Shown here in pieces: positions 18,189 through 27,300 of a DNA stretch of 52,211 bases (its first letter is position 1; each line of letters starts with the position of its first letter). Source of the stretch: an uncultured Bacteroidales bacterium. GTDB taxonomy: Bacteria > Bacteroidota > Bacteroidia > Bacteroidales > Coprobacteraceae. The translations under genes were made by a program, and so were the position numbers. The stretch covers positions 1 through 52,211 of the forward strand of contig CASFRL010000051.1 of NCBI GenBank assembly GCA_949297285.1. Direction: 5' to 3'. The notes under the pieces are model-generated. The model saw only the letters and a program-made list of their open reading frames with translations. It was not told the origin of the DNA and searched no databases.

Positions 18189-21100
18189 TCAAAATGTCGT
18201 TTTTAAACTGAACATAAATGATTTAGCCGATGGATAGGCAGAATAATCAAACGAAGGTGTCAAAATACTGCTTCTCGTAGATACAGAGGGATCCATTCCC
18301 GAATATCCTGTAAATGTTAATAGGTTTCGAGCTGTAAAACTTAGGTTTAAAGAACTGACATATAATCTTTTTAACCATTTTCTCGGGAAATTATAACCAA
18401 ATGTCAGATTTTGCAATCGTAAGTAAGAGCCATCTTCCAACACCCGCGAAGAATGGTAACCAGCAGGACCTTGTCCACCTGTTCTAAAGTATTTATTACT
18501 TCTATTTTCAGGAGTCCATCTGTTTTCATAGCTTTTATACTGATTTATGTCGGTAGCCGACAAAGCGTTGCCCTCAAGGAAAAGACGGTTAGCATTGTAA
18601 ACATCATTACCATAAGACCAGCTTAAAAATATCCCCAAAGAAAAGCCTTTGTATATAAATGTATTATTAAAACCTCCCGTATGTAAAGGCTGCCCCCGAC
18701 CTATGATAGTTTGGTCATAAGTATTAACCACACCGTCGCCATTTAAATCTCGGTATTTTATATCTCCTGGCTGTATAGTTGCACGATCATTTCCATTAGT
18801 AGGGACATTATCTTTAAGAATATATTTTCCCGGAGAAGGTTGATCAAAATCTTCTTCTTGGTAGATCCCATCAAACACATACCCGAAAAACATTCCTGTT
18901 GGCTGTCCTACTTGCGCGATATATAATGGAGAATTATTAAAATTTGTATTCAAAGGGACAAAAGAATAAAGGTTACGTTGGTTCCCCGTAAGCGCCAATA
19001 TCTTATTCCGATTAAAACTTATATTGAAATCGCTTTCCCAACGGAAATTGCGTGTTTTAATATTTATAGTCTTTAAAGATACTTCCAATCCACGATTTCT
19101 CATCTTCCCTACATTTTCATATGCAGACTCAAAACCCATTGTATAAGGGAGATCTGCCAACAACAATAGATCTCGGGTAATTTTTTGATACCAATCAAGT
19201 GTCAATTGTATTCTGTCTCTAAAGAATCCCAAATCTATGCCAATATCCAGTTGTCCGGTTCTTTCCCATTTCAATTCAGAATTTGCAATACTCGAAGGGA
19301 TAAGGCCATGAGTCGGAGTTCCATTATTAAAAGAGTAACTACTTGCTATCGGCAGTCCGATAGACGGATAATATGAAAAATCTGAAACGCGATTGTTTCC
19401 CGTCTCCCCATAACTCATTCTTAATTTACCGGTAGAAATAAAAGGAGCTTTTTCCATAAAAGATTCCTCTGAGAAGTTCCAAGCAAACGCCCCGGATGGG
19501 AAATATCCCCACCTATTTCCTGGAGCAAAACGAGAAGAGCCATCAGCTCGTATCGTAAATGTAAATAAGTATCTGGAGAGTAAACTATAATTTACACGTC
19601 CAAAATAAGATGCCATTGTATAATGGGAATTGTCCGATGTTACAGTATAAGGGGTTCCTTCACTTAGCCCATCGATTCCTAAGGCTTCATTCGGTACTAA
19701 AATTGCAGACGAGCCATAAGTGGTATTCCGACCTCCTTGCATCGAGAATCCAGCGACAGCATTCAAATGATGTTTTTTTGAGAATGTTTTATTGTATGTT
19801 ATTGTATTTTCATTACTCCACACTGAACGTTCATCATTAAGAACCGATCCCCACTGACCTCTTGTATTTAATTTATTCAGGGGGCTTCCTTGTGTTGTTT
19901 GTGAATTATAAAAAGTTTCGCGTCTTTGTATTCTTTTATTCAATCCTCCTGTAATACGAATAGTTAATCCACTGAAAGGTTTTGCTTCGAAATAGACATT
20001 TGAGGTAAGAGACTTTAGCCGAGTAGTCCTCGACTCATTCTCATTTGAAAGTACCGGATTAATGCGAATATCTGTTGCCGATAAATTGTCCTCATCTATA
20101 AAGTCATCCAATATATCCAAACTTCCTCCTGTTCCCACAGGTCTGTATGCCCAAGTTCGATACAAAAGATAAGTTGTAGAATTACTCTCGGTATCACCGG
20201 TTGCCAAATTCTGCCCAAATTTTGTAATTTCACTATATCCGACATTCAACCCGGCCGAGAAAAAACGATTCAACCGTTGATCTAACGAAATGCGGCCAGT
20301 ATATCGATCATATCCGGAATTGTCGATAATCCCATCTTGATTATACGTAGATCCAGAAATTGAATATTTAGTTCGATCATTGCCACCTCGTACACTCAAA
20401 TTATATATCATCAGCAAAGGAGAATCATTTTGAATCTCATCCTGCCAGTTTATACCTTCTATATTTTTATAGTCATCCAAAGTCATATTGCACCCCGATA
20501 AATAACGCCGTTCTGTGATTTCAGGTTTCAATTCCAGATTATAACGGACAAATTCATACGGAGACATCATTTCCATCTCTTTACTAATCTCTTGCCAGCC
20601 CAATGATGCGCTAAAAGATATAATAGGACGACTTTTTCGTCCTTTCTTCGTCGTAATGACAATAACTCCATTTGCCGCCCGAGCGCCATAAATAGCCGTA
20701 GCTGAAGCATCTTTCAAAATATTAAGGGATTCTATGTCATCATTACTAATCGAGGCTACATCAAAATCTTCCAAGGGAAAACCATCGACAACATACAATG
20801 GTGAATTATCTTGTGTCAAAGAATTATTTCCTCTAATCAATATCCCGGGCATCTCTCCGGGCTGTCCGTCTGACGCTTGTATCTGGACTCCGGCAACACG
20901 TCCTTCTAATGCTTCACTAAAAGAAGATACGGGGATTGAAGAAAGTTCTTCCATATTAACCTTTGCCACCGATCCTGTTACATCTTTCCGGGCAAAAGAG
21001 CCATATCCCATTACCACCACTTCATCTAATTTACGGACATCTTCTACCATCGTAATCCGTAATAAATTTTCTTTTTTTACAGGAATTTCTTGTGTTTCGT

Positions 21101-21374
21101 AGCCGACAAAAGAAAATATTAAAACGGAATTAGACGGTACAGAAATAGAAAACGAACCTTTCACATCTGTCATTGTACCTTTTGAAGTTCCTTTTAAGGA
21201 AATACTGACTCCCGGCAAGACATCACCATTTTCATCGACTACTTTCCCCGAAACAGTTCTATTTTGTTGGGCATAAACAGGACAGAATAACAGCGTAAAG
21301 AAAAAAATATATACAATCCGCCATTTCTGCAATAATGACAGTAAATAAATACAATATCGATTTTTTGTTTTCAT
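18189..21374 (-). CDS. SusC/RagA family TonB-dependent outer-membrane transporter
   Basis: 1061 residues. After a signal peptide ending VYAQ, residues ~38-115 form the carboxypeptidase-regulatory-like domain (VSGKVVDENGDVLPGVSI). The plug follows, with the VVMGYG TonB-box-like segment, the SusC signature SSFSEALEGRVAGVQI and LRGNNSL/YVVDGFP-type blocks, then a large beta-barrel ending in an aromatic C-terminal strand (SFMFSLKTTF). It imports the oligosaccharides released by the surface lyase, with energy from TonB-ExbBD encoded elsewhere. It lies 18 bp downstream of the GH88 gene and 20 bp upstream of susD. No N-terminal STN/anti-sigma-interaction domain is present, consistent with control by the HTCS rather than by an ECF sigma/anti-sigma pair. 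Confidence 0.97.
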   Translation of the reverse strand: MKTKNRYCIYLLSLLQKWRIVYIFFFTLLFCPVYAQQNRTVSGKVVDENGDVLPGVSISLKGTSKGTMTDVKGSFSISVPSNSVLIFSFVGYETQEIPVKKENLLRITMVEDVRKLDEVVVMGYGSFARKDVTGSVAKVNMEELSSIPVSSFSEALEGRVAGVQIQASDGQPGEMPGILIRGNNSLTQDNSPLYVVDGFPLEDFDVASISNDDIESLNILKDASATAIYGARAANGVIVITTKKGRKSRPIISFSASLGWQEISKEMEMMSPYEFVRYNLELKPEITERRYLSGCNMTLDDYKNIEGINWQDEIQNDSPLLMIYNLSVRGGNDRTKYSISGSTYNQDGIIDNSGYDRYTGRISLDQRLNRFFSAGLNVGYSEITKFGQNLATGDTESNSTTYLLYRTWAYRPVGTGGSLDILDDFIDEDNLSATDIRINPVLSNENESRTTRLKSLTSNVYFEAKPFSGLTIRITGGLNKRIQRRETFYNSQTTQGSPLNKLNTRGQWGSVLNDERSVWSNENTITYNKTFSKKHHLNAVAGFSMQGGRNTTYGSSAILVPNEALGIDGLSEGTPYTVTSDNSHYTMASYFGRVNYSLLSRYLFTFTIRADGSSRFAPGNRWGYFPSGAFAWNFSEESFMEKAPFISTGKLRMSYGETGNNRVSDFSYYPSIGLPIASSYSFNNGTPTHGLIPSSIANSELKWERTGQLDIGIDLGFFRDRIQLTLDWYQKITRDLLLLADLPYTMGFESAYENVGKMRNRGLEVSLKTINIKTRNFRWESDFNISFNRNKILALTGNQRNLYSFVPLNTNFNNSPLYIAQVGQPTGMFFGYVFDGIYQEEDFDQPSPGKYILKDNVPTNGNDRATIQPGDIKYRDLNGDGVVNTYDQTIIGRGQPLHTGGFNNTFIYKGFSLGIFLSWSYGNDVYNANRLFLEGNALSATDINQYKSYENRWTPENRSNKYFRTGGQGPAGYHSSRVLEDGSYLRLQNLTFGYNFPRKWLKRLYVSSLNLSFTARNLLTFTGYSGMDPSVSTRSSILTPSFDYSAYPSAKSFMFSLKTTF

Positions 21375-21392
21375 GGTTTAATAACAATTAGA

Positions 21393-22610
21393 TTATTTTT
21401 TCAACACCTTATTCTTAAAACGAAGCATCGCTTCAAGGTAATAATAATCTGCATAACTTAATGGAACATCTATTTCTCTATTCCCGGGGAGATAACCAAC
21501 AGAGTGTTTCAAGATAAAATTTTTATTGGTGCCTATTTTTGCTGTATAAGCAGGAGACGACAAGGCTCGTAACTGTGTCTCTGCAACTGCAAGATATTCA
21601 TCGGCTTCATCTTTTTTCACATAATTGCTTAGTTCTATCAACGCCGAACAAATTATAGCTCCAGCCGAGACATCCCGATATGCATGAGGAATATTGGGAG
21701 CATCAAAGTCCCAATAAGGGATCTTATCTTTAGGCATATTTTTGTGATGAATTATAAAAGATGCTATATTCCGTGCCAAATTTAAATAGGCTTCATTTTT
21801 CGTTTCACGGTACATCATTGTATAGCCATACAGCCCCCAAGCTTGTCCTCTTGCCCAACTACTCTCATTACTATAACCCTGATGAGTCTGTTTTATCTCT
21901 ATATCTCCGGTTTCCGGATTATAGGAAACAACGTGATATGAACTATAATCTTTCCTAAAATGATTTTTCAATGTCGTATCGGCATGTTTGACAGCAATAT
22001 CTCTAAAAGAGATATCTCCACTCTCTTTATATGCCCACATCAATAATTCAAGATTCATCATATTATCGATAATGACAGGAAAACTCCACCCACACTTACC
22101 AGTATCCCACGATTGTGTACAACCCACTTTGGCATTAAAACGTGAAGCCAATGCTCTTGCACCAGACAACAAAATATCTTCTGTTTCTTTATCTTTTCCA
22201 CATAAACGCCATTTATTCCCATAACTGCAATAAAGCATAAAGCCGATATCATGTGTCATATTATTATTTTTCTGCGACTTCAAATAAGAGGTAAATCTCT
22301 CAGCATCTTTACGGACAGCATCATTTCCGGTATATTCATAAATATACCAAAGAGAACCCGGGAAAAAACCACTAACCCAAGAAGATGGTTTTACTCGGTG
22401 CAATGTACCGTCTGGTAAAATAGAATGAGGTAAAAGACCCGGAGTAGAAGAAATCTGATCGGTCAATCCTGCATATTGAATCGCTGCATTTTTGAAAGCC
22501 TCATCGATAACTTTATCCATACTTTTACGGGCAATAGCATTTACCCAAAATGATGATAATAATAAAGAAATCATCAAAATGGATATTCTTCTTAAAACAG
22601 ATATATACAT
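21393..22610 (-). CDS. GH88 unsaturated glucuronyl hydrolase
   Basis: About 405 residues from the ATG at 22610, which gives a clean signal peptide ending WVNA. A longer frame reaches a TTG at 22679, but its extra residues are charged and unlike a leader. GH88 enzymes hydrate the 4,5-double bond of the unsaturated uronate left by polysaccharide lyases and so release it. The two key aspartates are Asp121 (MTHDIGFM) and Asp182 (VIIDNMMNLELL), 61 residues apart as in characterised UGL. SSWVSGFFPGSLW, ESSWARGQAWGLYGY and the (alpha/alpha)6 helix pattern also fit. It should act in the periplasm on products of the two PL8 lyases. A 126-bp spacer separates it from the preceding jelly-roll gene. Confidence 0.94.
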   Translation of the reverse strand: MYISVLRRISILMISLLLSSFWVNAIARKSMDKVIDEAFKNAAIQYAGLTDQISSTPGLLPHSILPDGTLHRVKPSSWVSGFFPGSLWYIYEYTGNDAVRKDAERFTSYLKSQKNNNMTHDIGFMLYCSYGNKWRLCGKDKETEDILLSGARALASRFNAKVGCTQSWDTGKCGWSFPVIIDNMMNLELLMWAYKESGDISFRDIAVKHADTTLKNHFRKDYSSYHVVSYNPETGDIEIKQTHQGYSNESSWARGQAWGLYGYTMMYRETKNEAYLNLARNIASFIIHHKNMPKDKIPYWDFDAPNIPHAYRDVSAGAIICSALIELSNYVKKDEADEYLAVAETQLRALSSPAYTAKIGTNKNFILKHSVGYLPGNREIDVPLSYADYYYLEAMLRFKNKVLKK

Positions 22611-22736
22611 ATGGTTATATTTTAAGCTCAATTTATATTGTGATGAATTATTATCTTTAAGAATAAAATTATTTCTCAAGTATTCGGGATAAGATAAAAT
22701 AAGCTGATAATTTTATAGAAAAAAAGAATATGTAAA

Positions 22737-23348
22737 TTATATTTTTTCACTCACAGAGATGTTATCTATATAAAAAATCGTCTTGTCCATGGAGAAATCT
22801 TGCCCACCATCTAATGCGATTCTCAACTCAAACGGTTCATCAAAATTTAATTTGACAGATTTTTTATTTGAAATAATTTCTCCCGATTCTAAATCAACCT
22901 CCACAGTATATAAATGCCATTTATTATCACTCAATATACGGACATTCTCACCATTTCCAGTTACCAATTTATCATTTCCTCCCTTCTTGACACCTACCAA
23001 AGATACATTTAATACAACAGATTTGGCAGAACGGGCATAAAATGAAATTTCTATCTTTTTCTGACTTAACTGAAGGCCCCTCTGAGCGACAAATTGCTTA
23101 TACCGAGTATCGATTTTATCATTACAAATAAACCGCAAAGATTTATTCCCTTCATATGCGGCATTTACCACAGGCATAATCGAAGAATTCGGCAAATTAC
23201 TTTTATACCATTCTCCATTTTCTATATTTCCACGTTTGGGTTTCACGGTTCCCTCTTCAAATCCTGAATTCATCAGCTTATTATCCTGTGCTGAGAGTGT
23301 CAATACACCCACTAAAGCGAAAGCAAGCAATAATATTTTCTTCATCAT
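22737..23348 (-). CDS. Secreted jelly-roll (CBM-like) protein, paralogue of its upstream neighbour
   Basis: About 203 residues from the ATG pair at 23348/23345; the longer frame begins at a TTG at 23369. A signal peptide ends LSAQ. The rest is one beta-sandwich resembling CBM4/9-type carbohydrate-binding or CIA30-like modules: LMNSGFEEG at the start, KIEISFYARSAKSVVLNVSL in the middle and IFYIDNISVSEKI at the end. The order of motifs matches the adjacent 280-residue protein (FYAR / FWARG; EPFELRIALDGGQD / QPFTFRIGIAGPQD; YIDNISV / LLDNVSI), so the two arose by duplication. Unlike that protein it lacks the C-terminal sorting tail. No catalytic residues are recognised; binding of the PUL substrate is inferred from location. 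Confidence 0.7.
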   Translation of the reverse strand: MMKKILLLAFALVGVLTLSAQDNKLMNSGFEEGTVKPKRGNIENGEWYKSNLPNSSIMPVVNAAYEGNKSLRFICNDKIDTRYKQFVAQRGLQLSQKKIEISFYARSAKSVVLNVSLVGVKKGGNDKLVTGNGENVRILSDNKWHLYTVEVDLESGEIISNKKSVKLNFDEPFELRIALDGGQDFSMDKTIFYIDNISVSEKI

Positions 23349-23377
23349 TTCTAATTTTAAGTCAATCAAAAGTACTT

Positions 23378-24220
23378 TTAACGGATAACTCGATATACTT
23401 CATTTTCATTCACTCGTACCAAATACACCCCGCGTGGTAAATCTAACACTTGAGACAAACCATCCATATATATCGATTTTACCAAACCTCCAGTAGTTGT
23501 ATAAACAGAAACTTTTCCTTTTATTCCGTCAACAACTATACCCGAAGATGTAGAATATACCTTACCTAATGATTTTTTATCGGGAAGATTTAAAGCTGTA
23601 GTATTTCCCGGAACGATACTCACATTATCCAACAACACATAAGCATCTTTACCCGTCATATCTTGCGGTCCGGCAATACCGATACGAAAAGTAAAAGGTT
23701 GCGTAAAATTCCATTCAGTTTCCGCTATGGCATTCGTTGCAGTTCCAGCCATTACTATGCCAGAAGAATAATCCAAAACTTTTGTATATTTCCGCCATAC
23801 TTCATCGGCCGGTATCGTAAATACGCCATTCCCAAGATCTACCTTGTTTGCTCCTGCATCATTTTTTCCAACTAATGCAAGATAGATATCCATTTCTGCG
23901 TTTTTCCCTCTTGCCCAGAAAGTTAATGTATAAACTTGTTTTTCTACAGCAGAAGTTACTTCATCTCTTCTAAAATAAGTTTTAGCAGTAGTTTGAATAT
24001 TTGAATTTCCATGAAGCCTCATCGCCTTATTACCTCCGTCTTCCAACGGGAATTCCGGATTATGATCAACTATTGCGGCATCACCTCTAACCATTTGTGA
24101 TGCAACAACCCAACCGTCTGAACTTTCAAAATCGCCATTTGCAACTAAGTTTTGTGCTTTAGGAGAGATAACAACTAACAAAAAAAATAGCACAAGTAGT
24201 AATCTGTTTTCCATAATCAT
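23378..24220 (-). CDS. Secreted jelly-roll (CBM-like) protein with T9SS-type C-terminal tail
   Basis: 280 residues. The signal peptide ends SPKAQ. Residues ~24-205 form a beta-sandwich beginning LVANGDFESSDGWV and ending VLLDNVSIVPG, the usual signature of carbohydrate-binding jelly-rolls. After a short linker the last ~60 residues (GIVVDGIKGKVSVYTTTGG ... LDLPRGVYLVRVNENE) match the type A T9SS sorting domain pattern. The predicted product is a surface-attached or released glycan-binding protein. It is the first gene of the PUL structural operon; an 18-bp perfect palindrome lies 28 bp upstream of its start. ATGs at 24220 and 24214 are both usable. No enzyme signature was found; a small lyase with a jelly-roll fold cannot be excluded. 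Confidence 0.7.
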   Translation of the reverse strand: MIMENRLLLVLFFLLVVISPKAQNLVANGDFESSDGWVVASQMVRGDAAIVDHNPEFPLEDGGNKAMRLHGNSNIQTTAKTYFRRDEVTSAVEKQVYTLTFWARGKNAEMDIYLALVGKNDAGANKVDLGNGVFTIPADEVWRKYTKVLDYSSGIVMAGTATNAIAETEWNFTQPFTFRIGIAGPQDMTGKDAYVLLDNVSIVPGNTTALNLPDKKSLGKVYSTSSGIVVDGIKGKVSVYTTTGGLVKSIYMDGLSQVLDLPRGVYLVRVNENEVYRVIR

Positions 24221-24247
24221 AATATTTAAAAGGTTAATATCTTAAAC

Positions 24248-24265
24248 TATCGGAATATTCCGATA
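24248..24265. promoter_or_regulatory. 18-bp perfect palindrome in the PUL leader (candidate operator or 5' hairpin)
   Basis: TATCGGAATATTCCGATA is its own reverse complement. It lies 28-45 bp upstream of the first PUL structural gene and directly downstream of a near-consensus -7 element (GATATTTG on the minus strand, 24276-24269), so it overlaps the predicted transcription start. Confidence 0.55.
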
Positions 24266-24268
24266 CTA

Positions 24269-24284
24269 CAAATATCAAATATGA
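24269..24284 (-). promoter_or_regulatory. Near-consensus -7 elements for the PUL operon
   Basis: On the minus strand two overlapping 7-of-8 matches to TAnnTTTG occur in tandem, CATATTTG and GATATTTG. No TTTG sits at the expected -33 distance, as would fit an activator-dependent promoter. Confidence 0.4.
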
Positions 24285-24379
24285 AAAACAGTAATTGGTT
24301 TATAGATAGTTATAAGAAGTATAAAAACGATCTTATACCATTTTTTAAACATTTTATGGACAAATACAACATATAAAAC

Positions 24380-27300
24380 TTATTTATCCATCTTTCTTTT
24401 TTCTTTTATAAACTCACTTGGAGTCTTTCCAAAACGTTTTTTAAAACAGGTTCCAAAATAACGAGATTCAGAAAAACCGACTCTATCAGATACCTCACTT
24501 ATATTTAAATCTGTATCGGACAAAAGTTGAAAAGCCCGCTTTAATTTTATTTCTAAAATAAATGTTTTAACAGAATGCCCAGTCAATAATTTGATTTTTT
24601 TATACAATAGAGAACGGCTCATCCCCATATCTAAGACCAAACTCTCCACATCATATGAAGGATTATCCATATTCTTTTCTATCAAATTCAAAGTTTTTTG
24701 TAAAAAAAGATTATCAGCGGATTCTATTGATACAGGTGTTGGCGTAGGGACTAATGTTTTCCCATAGATCATACGTTGAGTTTCAAGAGTTCGTATCAGA
24801 TTTTGTATCTGCCGAATCAATAATGCTGAGTCAAAAGGTTTCTCAATGTACAAATCTGCACCAGATTCCATCCCGTTCCATTTATCATCCTCTGATAAGC
24901 GAGAAGACAATATTATAATAGGAATATTTGATGTCGTAGGATTAGACTTCAATTGACGGCACAACTCAAAACCATCAATTATTGGGACTTGGATTTCTGT
25001 AAGTATTAGCGAAATTTTCTCTTGTAAAGCTGTCTCTAATGCCTTTTTACCATCTTTCACTGCAATAATGCAAAATTGCGAGGATAGAGTTTCTGTTAAA
25101 TATTCCCTTAATACCGTATCCTTTTCAACAATTAATATTGAATATTTTTTCTTTTCTACTACTTCAGATTTTTCAGCTTTCAGCTTCGGACATAATGCAG
25201 ACAATAAATTAGATGTATAGAGATATTTATACGAAGAATAATCAAAATCATCAGAACCAAATACAACCATTTGCGCCGATTCAAGAGGAAAAACAATATG
25301 AAATTCAAGTTTTCTTTCTACATAAGTATAAAATATGTTTCCTTGTAACAATACGAGCAACTCTTTAATTAAAGACAGTCCCAATCGTGTTTCTGAGCTT
25401 TCTGTCAAGGAAGTATCTGGTTCTGAATAAAACCTGTTAAATAAGGCATTCGCCTCATCTAAAGATAATAATATCCCATCTCCTGAAATTCGTAACGAGA
25501 TTCGTTTTTTAGTATCTGAGAGAGAATAAGCGTATTTTTTTAAATACATCAAGTTGGGCTCTTCTAAAGAAAAAGTCAGTTTTCCCCCCGATGGAATATA
25601 ATGTATCAAATTAATGAATAAATTTCCGATTATTTTTTCCCAGATAACAGGATCAAAAAAGAAAATAGTTGGAGATAAATTTGAATTAAAAATCACAGAT
25701 ATACCATATTCTTCAGCTACATTTTTATAATTAGAACATAATTCTCGAAAAAATAAGACCGGGTCTCCTTTATAACAATTAATAACCAATGAATGATCTT
25801 CTATTGTCTGTATATCCGACAACTGTGCAAGCAAGTTATTTACTCTTACTACTTGAGACTGCATTTGACCTAATAGCTCATCCGATTCGCTATTATCTTT
25901 CAATTTAGGACGTAAACGTATAATTAAGTCATTTATAACACTTAACGGTGCACTTATTTCATGAGATATATTTGTAAAAAAAGAGACTTTTTCTTCTGTT
26001 GTTCGTTGTATTATTGCTCGCTGTTCTTGTTCCTTTGATAATTGCAAAAGTAACCGACGAAAACGAGATGAATTACGCCACAACCCGTAGAACAACAACG
26101 ACAAAACTAACACATATATAATAAAAGCATACCACGTAAACCATACAGGAGGTTTTTTTACTACTTCTATCGAAGATACAGCATCATTCCATATACCATT
26201 ATTATTTGCGGCTTTTACTTCAAAGATGTATCTTCCGGTAGACAATCCTGAAAAATATGCCTTATATTCTCCCGGTGCCAACACACGCCAATTATCATCA
26301 AAGCCTTTCAATCTACATGCAAATTGGTTTCTCGAAGGATAAAGATAGTTCGACGATGCAAAACTAAAGGCAATATTCGTATCCGAAGCATCCAAGATAA
26401 TTTTATCGGTCACCGATATATCCCGTTTTAACGGAGAATCTTTTTCTCCCGGTTCGACTTTAACATTATTAATATATAATCCGGTAAAATAAACAGAAGA
26501 TTTATTCCGATTTATTTTTATTTGTGAAGGATCAACCCATAAAAAGCCATTTGTATGTCCAAACAACAATTCACCTGAAGCCGTTCGATATTGCGCATTC
26601 GGATAAAAAGAACCCGAAGCAAACACATCTGGTAAATCAAAACGGACAAATTCTTTTGAAGATGTCACATAGTGAAACATCCCATTATCTGTTGTCAACC
26701 AAAGATCATGGAACTCAGAATCTTCCAATATACTATATATAATATCAGCATCAAGTCCATTTTCGTCATTATAATAAGTTACACTTCCGCGTGGACTGAT
26801 AACTGTCACACCATCTCCTCGGGTTCCAATCCAAACATCCCCTGTAACTGTTTGACAGATCGTATATACATTATTCCCACTTAACCTTCCTCTTTCTGTG
26901 TTTTTATCATAATGTTTTACTATTTTCTGACTATGAGGATCAATTATCACAATACCTTGTTGACCGGCTAACCATAATAATCCATCTCTACTTTTATATA
27001 AACTATAAAATTTAAATTTCTTATCCGGGAATAGTGGTCGAGTAGTACCTAATCGTATATTGCAAAAGAATACTCCTCTTTCTTTGTCAATTACTAATGC
27101 AATGCTATCACTAAGAATTTCAAAATCATATACATCTAAATCTTGAGAGGGTTTTAAAGGATTAGGTAACCTATACCGATATGCCTTGCCTGTATGTGTA
27201 TCTATTTCATTAAGACCTCCCCTGTACAAGCCAGCATAAAGTTTTCCATAGATAGGATGATAATATAATCTTTTTATCAAATTACTACCCGGACTATCTT

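Noticed and set aside
22610..22679. Extended N-terminus of GH88 from a TTG codon
   Set aside because: The extra 23 residues are polar and would bury the signal peptide; the ATG at 22610 gives a normal leader.
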